A stretch of 64,000 nucleotides of DNA from assembly GCA_959347315.1 (NCBI GenBank), contig OY365811.1, forward strand, positions 32,301,109-32,365,108. The letters are read 5' to 3'. The notes under the pieces were generated by a model, which was not told the DNA's origin, made no database searches, and saw only the letters and a program-made list of their open reading frames with translations. This DNA comes from Bimastos eiseni. Lineage: Eukaryota; Annelida; Clitellata; Crassiclitellata; Lumbricidae. A program made the translations under genes and the position numbers. Shown here piece by piece: positions 24,101 to 31,780 of this stretch; within the stretch, counting starts at the first letter, position 1, and the number at the start of each line of letters is the position of its first letter.

Positions 24101-26400
24101 ACATACGCCTTGCGGCCTTGAGCAAGCAGCGTTAAATTACTAAAACAGCCGGGGCAACTTCTGTAAGTACGTAGGTTTACAAGTAATTGACATTGATTAA
24201 GTAAACATCATAGCGCGCTTTGAGAATGGCCGTCCACAGATGCCCATCAAATTTTGGGGTGCTGGATTTCGTTTTTTTTAGGTGGCGGATCTCAAAAGTC
24301 AGGTGACGGATTTCGTAGGTGAGGTGGTTTAGCTCAAAACTTAGGTGCCAGATCTAAGATCCGGCAAGATCTGGCTGCATTTAACCATTGCGGCTAGTCA
24401 ATGGGAAATTGCGGAGCATGAATATTTATAAGATAACCCTATGTTATGTGATTTGAAGACTACTCCACTGCTTGCAATCTTGCAGTCCCAGTCCCGAGCC
24501 TGAAAAAGGAGGAGGAGGAGGACGCTAATGATCGTTGTTAAGCCACAACGCTGTTAATCTAAGTGTACTACTCGGATTTCAAGTGATATGTAATATGACT
24601 TAGAACGGTTGAAGTCTGTCTAACCTGAACTATTGAGGTGATTTCAAACAGCATAATTTTATATAGACCCGCCTGCACTATTTTGAGTCCCAAACGTCAA
24701 TCATTTACAGAGGAGACCTCGTCGTCAATTTAATCATTGTTGTTGTTGTCTCTTGCAGAGTCGACCGGTGTTGACCTAAAGCCTCTGTACGTCACACTCG
24801 TAATGCTGTCCAAATTTTTCATCTCTGCATCATTTGCTGTCATCATACTCTACTGTAAAGAACTCTTCCCGACGAATCTTAGGTAGGCCGACATACCTAC
24901 ACATACGTTGACAATCTTTCATGAAAACTATACGTATACGCTGTACACATATGCAAACATAAGCTTATACACATAGGCCTACATACGTACATACACAAAT
25001 ACATGTATACGCATACATACAATAGGAAAACATACGTGCGTACGTGCACAAGCACATACGTGAATGTATACATTTACTCGATAAGTTACAGAACAAACAG
25101 AAAGCTCGGAACTGAACATTGGATTTTGCAACGCCTTATTACAATTGTTGAGTGTGTGCCCCAATGCTAAAAGCAAACATGTACATAATAATCACCAGGA
25201 GTCGGTTTGTACACACGGTTGTACACACATACATACGGGTATGCACATTACACAAGCAAAGGACAGACATACACACAGATACACGCACAGATACACATAC
25301 AAATATACACACAGATACACATATATACATACAGATATACATATGGATGATACGCATATACATGTCTCAAGCTACCGTTATTTTTCGTCAACTACAAAAC
25401 ACGCAGCCGATGCACTGATATACATAGGTTTGCTGGTATGCTATATCTTATTTCGCATGTATCAATTTGGGTTCTAGGGTGACGAGCACTGGAGTGTATC
25501 AGATACTCGGAAGAATCGGATCGATATGTGCTCCACTCGCCTACTTTGCGGTCAGTATAACAATCAGGCCTAGACCCAACTTCTATCGCTCTCCACGCTC
25601 GTTGGAGGCGGCGAATGAGATGATTGACGTTCTTTGGCGCAGGATCTTTATAAACGCTGTGAGACAAAATACTCCACAAGTTATCAATATGAGAGATGCG
25701 GAGAGTTTTGATGGCCAATCTTTTGGCTTTATTCGTGACGGGAGTTTGCAGTCTAGCCACTTCGTCGTCACAACTGATGTATAACAGCGTGCACCATCCT
25801 GCTGAGATACTAGTTTCCAAGATCATTGCCAACAAATGACCTTCGTTGTATAACACTGCCGTTGTCTCTCGAACGCTGGCCAGCTTCGCGTATTGCTCGA
25901 GAATGTATGTGATGCAGTACTAGGAGTTCAGTCTAGTGCCATTTGGCAAAAAGTGGAGGTTAGTGAGACCACTGGCCGTCATCCAACCCCACCTCATCAC
26001 TGACAGACAGAACTTTATCTGTGAAACAGACGGATCGTTCTCTTCCTATCAAACCCAAACTATTTCAATTTGTGCATTCAGTACATAAAATACATTAAAC
26101 AGCGACTCATCGATGAACATAACATTAGACGAATCGTCCACAGTCCAGTGTCGATGTTCATATCTCTACTCAATTAAGTGGCGTGAATAATGGTTACGCC
26201 ATCTCCAGGAACAAACCAGAAATGCACCTCGCGCGCAGCGGTTTACACCGTCACGTCATTTTAACGCACGACGTTCGACTTAAAAAATTTGTAGGGTTTT
26301 AATATATTTGAATCCTGTATAAGCTTTAAAAATAGTTAAGAGATACGAATCATTTTGGCCGAGATATTTAAGTTTAAAACGGCGAACGAACTTTTGTGCC

Positions 26401-26453
<53 letters not shown>

Positions 26454-26991
26454 CTTACTTTCTCTTACCACTGCGAGGACGGCTGCTTTGTGCTTATCGT
26501 GATTACTTTGTGAATTATTCTTTGATTGTTCGTAGCTGATGTCCCTTTAGTGCGTTTTCGGAAGGTTCAATGAAGTACATACTCACTAAGTTATTTCCTT
26601 ACATACTAAGTTACTCATTTGGTATCACATTGTGATATATCGTAATAATCGTATGCATTATTACAAACCAGAAGTTGTAGTTGTTTGATTGCTTTTTCAG
26701 TCGAAGACATCGGTGCGTTGGTTGCCAAACGTTGTCTGTGCCCTGGTGTCCATAACCGCTGGATTCGTCACCTTCCTTCTTCCAGAAACATCCGGTCGTC
26801 GACTTCCAGAAACCTTGAAGGACGTCTACGACCTCTACAAGCCTCAGGTTACGAGTCCAAAGGAAACCGAAGATGGAAATCTCAGTCAGAGCCTTAAAGA
26901 AACCTATATGAACCAACAGAGCGACCCAATAGAGGAGCAGGAGGAGGAAGAGGAGGAGGAGGAGGAGGAGGAGGAGGAGGAGGGAAATTAG
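8460..26991 (+). CDS. SLC22-type organic ion transporter, gene 2 (complete, ten coding exons)
   Basis: Coding exons are 8460-8586, 18026-18228, 18606-18836, 19756-19952, 20986-21303, 21940-22074, 23247-23332, 24759-24882, 25478-25550 and 26701-26991. They total 1785 nt, all phases join, and predict 594 aa, close to the 500-600 aa usual for SLC22. Order of features: N-terminal helix 1; a large Cys-containing extracellular loop with NNSS and NTT glycosylation sites (about 45-105); the WNLVCDR motif (111-117); MFS loop 2-3 LIDRYGRK (142-149); PESLIWL (256-262); TEKYGRR; ELFPTNLR (467-474); LPET (525-528); Glu-rich C-tail. Predicted plasma-membrane carrier for small organic ions; substrate unknown. 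Intron 4 appears to use a GC donor. The stop comes 13 codons before the one used by gene 1. Confidence 0.9.
8685..9540. repeat. Compound trinucleotide microsatellite block, itself duplicated
   Basis: Runs of ACT, ACA, AAT, GAT and GAC fill the start of intron 1. Two non-microsatellite words, CCACAGTATAC (8766 and 9206) and CCAATGATAGCAAT (8939 and 9323), occur in the same order twice. The block is therefore a tandem duplication with a unit of roughly 0.4 kb, whose length differs with the microsatellites. Long poly-residue reading frames here are not genes. Confidence 0.85.
9546..9740 (-). repeat. Long copy of the GCGCTATATCAA repeat family
   Basis: Reads CTTGATATAGCGCCTCTTGA on the + strand and ends near GGGCCCACACATAGGCGTGG. 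The same ordered words are found at 53026-53215, so about 190 bp of the element is shared. Likely the 3' part of a LINE or LINE-mobilised SINE; the superfamily is not determined. Confidence 0.6.
9741..12050. other. Intron 1 of SLC22 gene 2: no gene recognised
   Basis: AT-rich unique-looking sequence with a short CAGT run near 9735 and a partial dispersed repeat at 10690-10740 (minus orientation of the GCGCTATATCAA family). No coding exon, RNA gene or transposon ends were identified. Confidence 0.6.
12050..12800. mobile_element. Possible DNA element with clustered TGACAAAACCCC-like subterminal repeats
   Basis: The left side (12065-12150) has several words like TGACAAACTCCCC and AAAAACCCCACTGAC. 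The right side (12670-12800) has the complementary words, such as GGGGTTTTGTCAGGG and GGGTTTTTGTCTGGGG, several times. Opposed clusters about 0.6 kb apart suggest terminal or subterminal repeats of a non-autonomous element, but exact ends and target duplication were not found. Confidence 0.35.
12970..13425. mobile_element. MITE, copy 1 (GGGCC-ended family)
   Basis: Begins GGGCCCATTCACATAATACG, ends GTGGATGGGTCC, and is flanked by ATA on both sides (3-bp target duplication). The interior is about 456 bp and collinear with 14427-14921, sharing words such as CTGTCTAATTATGACG and TGTACGCGGTGCAACA. No transposase is present. The superfamily was not assigned. Confidence 0.75.
13430..14426. other. 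Intron 1 segment between the two MITEs
   Basis: No gene recognised. It contains two opposed LINE 3'-end fragments (14004-14055 and 14250-14303) that together form an imperfect inverted repeat of about 50 bp with a spacer near 195 bp. Confidence 0.6.
14427..14921. mobile_element. MITE, copy 2 (GGGCC-ended family)
   Basis: Ends are GGGGCCATCCACGTATTAC and the reverse complement of GGGCCGATCCATAAATTACG, i.e. imperfect terminal inverted repeats of about 20 bp. Flanks are TAA and TAC, a weak 3-bp target duplication. It is about 495 bp and homologous to copy 1 in the same orientation 1.4 kb upstream, both inside gene 2 intron 1. Confidence 0.78.
14960..15110. repeat. GGT/GAT/ATT compound microsatellite
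   Basis: Successive runs of GGT, GAT, then AAT/ATT trinucleotides. It directly adjoins the truncated end of a LINE relic on its right and may be its tail. Confidence 0.8.
15205..15660 (-). pseudogene. Non-LTR retrotransposon relic (region before the reverse transcriptase domain)
   Basis: The minus strand reads HNKDGMVHQHVKKRIADFMT, then in another frame AVAAKLEDGNISAAARILCS, PAPINEETLELPCQKHPAPP and FPMGSSGGPDGLRPQ. The G-S-S-G-x-D-G-[LI] motif before the catalytic core is typical of LINE ORF2 proteins. A stop, a frame change and loss of the catalytic YADD region make it a dead, truncated fragment. Confidence 0.7.
15661..16430. other. Intron 1 segment without recognised gene
   Basis: Mixed sequence with no domain, RNA gene or element ends identified. 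Orientation of the flanking LINE fragments (both minus) leaves open that part of this is LINE-derived. Confidence 0.5.
16430..16870 (-). pseudogene. LINE ORF2 C-terminal relic (CR1/L2-like)
   Basis: The minus strand gives LDVLHWLP and, after a frame change, RITFTIAALVWWYLLGLDTI followed by YLRDLCC. This matches the L-H-W-L-P-x-x-x-R-I-x-[FY]-K motif and following helix seen near the C-terminus of many CR1/L2-type reverse transcriptases. Frameshifts show it is inactive. The tail runs into AT-rich sequence near 16430. Confidence 0.65.
16871..18025. other. Rest of gene 2 intron 1
   Basis: No gene recognised. Contains TA-rich runs at 17146-17172 and a TTA microsatellite near 17750-17772, then the acceptor of exon 2. 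Confidence 0.55.
18026..18228 (+). CDS. SLC22 gene 2 exon 2 (extracellular loop)
   Basis: 203 nt after acceptor tattgtag. It completes Gly and reads WEPPHHCFLEADQEP, then a loop with KCLMYNNSSELDNTT and CGQSGWTYDNSGYYTAIEQ. The Cys residues and the G-W-x-Y-D motif before the WNLVC of the next exon are typical of this loop. Donor gtaggc. A long GTAT microsatellite follows directly in the intron. Confidence 0.9.
18295..18530. repeat. (GTAT)n/(ATGC) microsatellite in gene 2 intron 2
   Basis: Long imperfect GTAT tetranucleotide array with GCAT interruptions, beginning 70 nt after the exon 2 donor. Reading frames of repeated Met-Tyr-Val-Cys here are artefacts. Confidence 0.9.
18606..18836 (+). 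CDS. SLC22 gene 2 exon 3
   Basis: 231 nt, phase 0 at both ends. It starts exactly with WNLVCDRNYLFELSLTVS and contains LIDRYGRKLMHVTSHLL (MFS loop between helices 2 and 3) and two further membrane helices. Acceptor atattttaag, donor gtagga. Confidence 0.9.
18899..18995 (-). repeat. tRNA-derived SINE, truncated copy with ATTGT tail
   Basis: Has the (ACAAT)n tail on the left, then ATATTGCCCTTCTT, CAGAAGTGCACACAC and CCTCGACGGCGC, which are the 3' body of the SINE family. The tRNA-like head is missing. Confidence 0.7.
18996..19755. other. Remaining part of gene 2 intron 3
   Basis: No gene or element recognised. Includes several AGTACTTGAGCAGTACT-like words at 19635-19725. Confidence 0.5.
19756..19952 (+). 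CDS. SLC22 gene 2 exon 4, with probable GC donor
   Basis: 197 nt after acceptor ttctgtag. It encodes ANVSSGVTMCMELFDTKRRT then FAGIGLEFQWIACYL and ends near IWIVFF. Phase to exon 5 works only if the donor is the GC in CTG|GCAGGT at 19953. This yields FFW joined to ALPESLIWL, as expected for the family. The nearby GT (after CAG, 19956) would break the frame. Confidence 0.82.
20130..20700 (+). pseudogene. Non-LTR reverse transcriptase relic in gene 2 intron 4
   Basis: In shifting frames the + strand reads FPMVFKHAPVVSIPKKATLD, LSKLTERIVLNRLNDNLPSP and QSGFTKHHSA. This is the standard order K-x-A-x-V-x-P-x-x-K-K-x-x-L-D, L-x-K-x-x-E-R-[IV], Q-x-G-F-x-x-x-H-S at the start of LINE reverse transcriptases. 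Frameshifts and absence of the YADD box show a decayed 5' part of the domain. Confidence 0.8.
20986..21303 (+). CDS. SLC22 gene 2 exon 5 (central cytoplasmic loop)
   Basis: 318 nt after acceptor ttcttttag. It begins with ALPESLIWL, the family's P-E-S-x-x-W-L signature after helix 6. A charged cytoplasmic loop follows (RYDEAEEILHRIARWNG through FLDLFTDACMRKHLLVC). It ends CTCTG with donor GTCTGT, so that the split Trp codon is completed by exon 6 (LWFANN). Confidence 0.88.
21336..21572 (-). repeat. tRNA-derived SINE, full-length copy
   Basis: On the minus strand the head has a box A-like TGGCCGATTGGTTGGAGCGG and a box B-like GGGTTCGACC. The shared body follows (AAGTGCACACGCC and ATATCGCCCTTCTTCC complement), then an (ATTGT)n tail next to 21336. 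It lies in gene 2 intron 5, starting 32 bp after the exon 5 donor. Confidence 0.82.
21700..21780 (-). repeat. Diverged copy of the GCGCTATATCAA repeat family
   Basis: TATAATGTAATGTAATCAA followed by GCTCATTAAAGATA and TATACTCAGAT matches, with substitutions, the copy at 53010-53070, which starts with the same ATGTAATGTAATCAA tail. Its last part runs into ordinary intron sequence. Confidence 0.5.
21940..22074 (+). CDS. SLC22 gene 2 exon 6
   Basis: 135 nt after acceptor tctttttag. It encodes FANNLVYYGLIMSSSALAG through MAFYTTE with a split Lys codon, and donor gttaac. Homologous to 511-645. Confidence 0.9.
22075..23246. other. Gene 2 intron 6, homologous to gene 1 intron 646-1834
   Basis: Collinear blocks include CGAAATCACTCACTC and the stretch before exon 7. 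It differs by small insertions, such as the telomere-like and hairpin segment present only in gene 1. No gene inside. Confidence 0.65.
23247..23332 (+). CDS. SLC22 gene 2 exon 7
   Basis: 86 nt after acceptor ggttttag, donor gtgagc. It encodes YGRRASTIVYHIAAGIPLAV and MFIPQKI. Homologous to 1835-1920. Confidence 0.9.
23460..24420. mobile_element. Insertion of about 0.95 kb in gene 2 intron 7, absent from gene 1
   Basis: Gene 1 intron 7 runs directly from GGTTCTACTAG into GAGAAATTGCG, while gene 2 has about 950 bp between the matching words. It is bordered by CTAGTCATTCGTTAAATTGC on the left and CTAGTCAATGGGAAATTGCG on the right. It ends with imperfect repeats of AGGTGGCGGATCTCAAA (24280-24372) and starts with GAGGTGGCGGATCTCCAAA. 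A 65-aa minus-strand frame at 23756-23953 was not recognised. Confidence 0.55.
24759..24882 (+). CDS. SLC22 gene 2 exon 8
   Basis: 124 nt after acceptor ctcttgcag, donor gtaggc. It carries KELFPTNLR. Nearly identical to 3136-3259. Confidence 0.92.
25245..25345. repeat. (ACAGAT/ACAC)n microsatellite in gene 2 intron 8
   Basis: Alternating ACACACAGATACAC words. The homologous gene 1 intron has shorter ACAC-rich sequence at 3270-3660. Confidence 0.75.
25478..25550 (+). CDS. SLC22 gene 2 exon 9
   Basis: 73 nt after acceptor gggttctag, donor gtcagt. It encodes VTSTGVYQILGRIGSICAPL and AYFA. A mariner relic begins almost directly after the donor. Confidence 0.88.
25560..26405 (-). pseudogene. Mariner/Tc1-type transposon relic in gene 2 intron 9
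   Basis: Reading the minus strand from 26405: end sequence AGGGTGGCACAAAAGTTCG, then WTVDDSSNVMFIDESLF (the second catalytic Asp lies in a D-E-S context in this family). After stops and frameshifts come RWGWMTASGLTNLHFLPNGT and IDNLWSILSHSVYKDPAPK, the C-terminal block. Order and motifs fit Tc1/mariner transposases. Internal deletion, stops and a missing right end make it inactive. The shorter relic in gene 1 (3895-4160) is the same insertion. Confidence 0.8.
26402..26453. repeat. (TA)n microsatellite
   Basis: About 24 perfect TA units abutting the transposon end, consistent with mariner targeting TA and later expansion. Confidence 0.9.
26701..26991 (+). CDS. SLC22 gene 2 exon 10 (terminal, early stop)
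   Basis: Starts after tgctttttcag with SKTSVRWLPNVVCALVSITA. It continues through LLPETSGRRLPETLKDVYDL to a run of 14 Glu codons and stops at 26989-26991 after Gly-Asn. The reading frame remains open past that stop for 13 codons that match gene 1's end (EKEDADSHV, next stop 27031-27033). A single base change next to the GAG/GGA tract therefore probably shortened the tail. Confidence 0.92.
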   Translation, partial: SKTSVRWLPNVVCALVSITAGFVTFLLPETSGRRLPETLKDVYDLYKPQVTSPKETEDGNLSQSLKETYMNQQSDPIEEQEEEEEEEEEEEEEEGN

Positions 26992-27033
26992 GAAGAGGGA
27001 AATGAGAAAGAGGACGCCGATTCGCACGTATAG

Positions 27034-28030
27034 GAGCGACTGTATGGCTTCCTGTGACGCAGAGAATTGATGCATCTGGCCTTGGTCATTTTAGCTCAAA
27101 TGTAACTTAGAAGCAGCGGTGACAAAAAAGAATTGAGTCTTCTCAGTTTTTATCAATATAAAGCAAAACACAGTTATTGACTGAATGAACCGGCCAAATG
27201 AACGGGGCCCATGTTGCCTCAATCCTCAAGTGAAGAAATTGCTAGACTTGGCAGGCTTTTTGCCAGTCGATTAGTTTAGTATAACTCACTTCAGCGAACG
27301 AGCAGAGACTTGGTGTTGTTGATAGCTGCCAAGCACAGCAATGTCTAGGCAACGTCGAGCTTGCATGGTCGGTACTTGAAAAGGTAGCCATTCGTGGGTT
27401 ACCAGGTCACCTGGATCAGATCAGCCTACCTTCTCGTTGGTATAGGAGCATCTTTTAATGTGAAACTAGAATTCGTAAACGTATTTTACTTTACTGATGC
27501 GCTCATACCGAATAAGTTCTGCCGTCTTTCTTCCTATAGAAGTGTCTAATATTATCAATATCACTAATTTGAAACTTTTGATATATAAATTAGAAACATG
27601 CAACACGCTGATTTACGAATTCCTCTCCAAGCGCGTATAGATGGAAGTCTTGTGTAGTTTGCACAATGAGACGAGAATGATGTTACGGCCATGGCATCCC
27701 CAGCGAATGGATACGCTTTCATTTAATTTGGGTGGTGAGAGTAACATATCATTGTGCAATTTGAAACTGCATAGTAATGTTGCTAAGTTCCCATTTCCAA
27801 AAAAGCGTCCTACTGGCTTCTGTTACGTCAAGATTTCTATTGGGCGTATTATCAATACAAAAGACCTGGTATGTTTGTCGAGAAGCGCGCTTCATCAGCT
27901 ATGGCAACGCAGAGTTGTCCATGGGTCGGGTTGACTCGTAGATCGGGTCGGGTAGGGTTCACGAATATCTGATCGTTAGACAGGTCGAATCCAGATCCTG
28001 GTGGGTCGGATTGCGTCAGGTCTACAGCCT
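27034..28030. other. 3' flank of SLC22 gene 2, right end of the duplicated segment
   Basis: Homologous to 4657-4874 and 6340-7115 but without the hAT element. Homology fades after about 27905. No gene recognised. Confidence 0.65.
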
Positions 28031-31000
28031 GTGATCAGTTTCGACCGAATATTTTTTGCATAGCCTAATTTTCAACTCAGACTGATCACAGCTATATCTT
28101 CATATTTCACCTATGGCCGCCAATAAAGATACCAATAGCGTGTCTGATTGAGAGAAGAGCGACAGAAGAACGACTGAACAGCCGTTACTGGGGGCTGATA
28201 CTTTCGATTGACTTCTGAGACAAAGAATTGGACTTAAAAAGGTCATCCACTTAGTGGTATAAAGTTTTAGGAGACTATGAGATAACTAGACGTGCAGATA
28301 ATTGATTATAGACTAGATAAACACGAATACAATATTGATATATTTATATCCTCTCCACCGCTCGACCGTTTGAAAGGACACCACACCTTTTATGGACCTA
28401 GTGCAAGTACGGTAATAGCTCGAGATTGGAATCTTTTAAATACTCCAGAATTGGGGACCGATTCTCTCTTTCGCAAAGAGGCTTGGCACGCAGCCTATGC
28501 TCTTACACGTCAGAATGAAGTGAGTTGACATTCAACGAACGATTTGTGCTTCTGAATTGTTGCCTTAAATGGCTTCGACTGTTTACGAATTACGGCACTT
28601 AAATTTCCATTATTATTGTAAGTATTTAAAGTGAGGTAAGTGTATGCGCTGTTGCATAATCTACATGGAAAGAGTTTGAAGCTTAAAATGATGACGCCAC
28701 AGAATAACACAGCATAAACCACAGCATCACTGTATAATTGACGTTTAATAATTGTGTGCTTAAAATATCAATATTGATTTATTATTCTACAAAGCGGTAT
28801 ATGACTGTGTTGCGTCTTTGCGACATTAAATTTCACGCACAGGATGACAATTTTATGGAAGATTCAATCTGGTTCAAACTATATCCCACCGATGAAAGAG
28901 TTCCTCCACGAATTCTCTTTGCTCTAGACCTTCAGCTCCCCTTCAGATCGTACTTTAAATGTTGGCGAGGAAAGCTAACAGTAGAGTCGTCCTGCTCTAC
29001 ATGTATATTTAAATGCAAACGACATGCAGAGAGGTGTGGTGTAGGCTACTAAGAGTACGACTGGTTAGCTCACTCACCTGTCTAGGCGAATAGATTCAAT
29101 TTTATGCAGACAAAGAATTTATTGATCAACCAGATGAAATGTCTATTGGTTCAGGTCAAACTCAGGAGTAAGTGATGAAACGACTTTAAGCTAAAAAATA
29201 TAATGATTATTATAAGTGTTTAGAATCTTTGAACATTTTAAATATTGAAAGTGACACACATGTGACAGATTTGTGCCTGGATTCAACCACTCCACTTCTA
29301 ATTAAAACAGAAATTCGTCGCCTTATATATGTAGATCAAACACATTAATGCTCATTAGTCGTCGAACATTTCGAAAGGAGATACGAGTTACTACGACCAG
29401 AACCAAAAAGAACTGATTTAAGGCGAATTACTTTAAAGTAACCGCAAATAAACCGCAGCTCAGTACGCAGACAAATAACATCAACCACTCGTCAACATGT
29501 TTATGATGCACTCACTCTCGAACAACAGCCCCTTTGAGAGGTGCTGTAAAGGCGCTACATAAATTCCATTGGATTCTTTTACGCATACTGTCCAGGAAAT
29601 CAAATGCACATGAGGTTCGTCTTCTTCTCTGTACAGAACCTACTTCGCGTAAACAAGACATTCGGTTCTTCACATGTACAAAACGGTGTAGAAGCGTTGT
29701 ACGCTTGTTGTGGGCCTAGGCCTGGACCTATCGCTGTTGTGGTGCTGCAGATTTAGCCGAATGATTGTTTGCTCCATGTAGGAATCTAGATCTACTACTG
29801 AAAGAGAAATTGGTGGGAAAATGGATCACCTCTATACCTAATTATATCTATAGCGACTTTTCGGTGCACCAAGTTATTTGACTGCGTTTTATGATATCTT
29901 CATTTGATAAAAGCAACAATAGTACTACTACTACTACCAATAATAATAATAATGAATCATTCCAAACAACCATATGTCTCTCTCCGGAGATTAGTTTTAT
30001 CAACCCGAGGGATCAGTATTTACCTCGGGTAAAAATATTAATAATAATAAAATAAAATAATATTAGTAATAGTGAGGAGAAGGAGGACGATGTGTTGATG
30101 ATGACGATTGCGACGACAACGACGATGAAAATGATGAAGATACACCACCTTACATTACGCCTTCTTAGCAGACGGAAGTGTGCAATTGAAGGACGTCGGT
30201 GTTGCGTGTTCGTCGTGGTCTATGAAGTTTGGGCATTGATATGTGCACTCAATGACCTTTTAACAATCTTATTGGTCTAATTCGTAGAATTATACACTTC
30301 TAGCCTACCCTCCCTTTCAGCTACTCGTTGGTCCAGACTTTTTGGTTTTGTTCTGGAAACTAAACATTGCACTGAGTGACTTTGACTTCTTTGTTTTCGC
30401 ATTCCAAACAGTAAATATTTTGTAACCAGACACTCATACTAATTCTTTATCGTCGACTCGTTTTGAACAAATAATTAGCATTTTAATAACACCTTAACGA
30501 TGTCTGTGCCGAGCATTTGGTTCGAATTTTACTGCTAATTAAATTTGTCTAATTGTCTTATCTCGGAGTCGGGGAGTAAAACGTTTGAAGTAACATTTTG
30601 CACAAAGTTTTGTTCGTTCTCGGCCGAATGCTTAAATGAAGTAGCCTGCATTACTGTAAGGGCAGATGTATTTAAATGTAATCTTTGTGGATAAATATCT
30701 GAACGTTAGAGTACATTACTAAGGCCGTCAAGTTAATCGGTGTTGCTCGGGAGAGTCTGGTTACAGATAGACCTATCTGCAAGCATGTCAATCGCTTCGA
30801 ATGTCGTGGTTAAGCTATACGCAGGGTCTCTGTAAGGAGCAGGCTTGCAATTACGGGTCATATACCAGACGACATAAGCTAAATAAATATATAATAATTA
30901 AAATAATACCAGACGACAAAACATAGCAATACCCTTAAATTTTCAACGACCAATGATGACCTGCCATTAAAACTCACCCAATGACCCGGCTCCTGTAGGT

Positions 31001-31320
31001 CTGATTCGACTAAGAATAAGAAGAAGAAGAGCAGTCCATTAAGTCAGTCCTGAGATAGTTATTAATATGAAGTATTCGCGATTTCGTTTTCTTAGCCTCG
31101 GCATCTATGACAAGTGGCTAGTTCTCTCTCTCTCGCCGTCTCATATGATACCCACCGATCGTGTGCGGTCAGAGTATTCATCATATCTGAGTTGGCTAAG
31201 AGATGCGGGAAGAGCAGAAATCTCTTAGCAATCTTTTGTCCTGGATTTTGATCCCTAACCTATTGATTTGATTAAGAACGGATTAATGAATCTATTCACG
31301 CAAAGCAGTAGAAGATCATT
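28031..31320. other. Intergenic region between SLC22 gene 2 and the CIMAP gene
   Basis: No convincing gene. A 78-aa frame at 28292-28528 (STVIARDWNLL segment) faintly resembles the C-terminus of LINE ORF2. GCGCTACATAAATTCC at 29553 resembles a LINE end. A small hairpin word CCCGAGGGATCAGTATTTAC then CTCGGG at 30005-30030 is related to sequence at 52270-52310. Confidence 0.5.
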
Positions 31321-31324
31321 AAAT

Positions 31325-31560
31325 TATCGCCGTTCAAAGCATCTTCTTGTTTCGGGAAAACACTGACGCGATGACAATGATGCGCTGTGGAATCGACTGC
31401 AACCTCGTAGCTCAAATTCATTACTTTCTTTAAAATCGTGGTTAAAAACTCACCGCTTCTCCTCTGCTATCGAGGATTTTGGAAACCAATCCGCGCCTAA
31501 AATTAGCATTTCGACGTGACCTTGCCCACGCTATAAATTTAATTACTAAATAAATAATAA
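31325..31560 (+). pseudogene. LINE ORF2 C-terminal relic (CR1/L2-like)
   Basis: Reads WNRLQPRSSNSLLSLKSWLK then THRF. This is the W-N-x-L-P-x-x-x-R-x-x-x-S-L-x-x-F-K-x-x-L-K-T-H motif closing many CR1/L2 ORF2 proteins. It is followed by a CGCTATAAATTTAATTAC tail and AAT repeats, as expected for a LINE 3' end. Confidence 0.7.
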
Positions 31561-31722
31561 ATGATGACGTCTGTGACTATATTCATTATATTGTTATGTA
31601 GCCATCGTACCCTTGGCAACAGGAAACAGAGGCGCCATAATGAACTTTAAAACATTTGTAAAGTGAAATTTATAAATCTATTTTGTTTCAGTCTTGAGGT
31701 AGAAAGTATTTTGAAAATAAAA

Positions 31723-31780
31723 ATGCAGAAGAACACAAATAAAAATAATAATCCTGCGCCGATTAGTGCCAGATTTGATG
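31723..31780 (+). CDS. CIMAP1: CIMAP1-like exon 1
   Basis: ATG at 31723 begins MQKNTNKNNNPAPISARFDG, with one base of the Gly codon left before donor GTAAGAAT. Pro-Ile-x-Ala-x-[YF] just before the first GP unit is what the family has here. The frame is open 60 nt further upstream, so the start could differ if the tttgtttcag acceptor is not used. Confidence 0.78.

Noticed and set aside
25392..25856. 154-aa minus-strand frame as a host gene
   Set aside because: Its content is the mariner transposase C-terminus; the part overlapping exon 9 is coincidental antisense.
28292..28528. Confident LINE ORF2 fragment
   Set aside because: Only the A-R-D-W-N-x-L segment resembles the motif; too weak to annotate separately.
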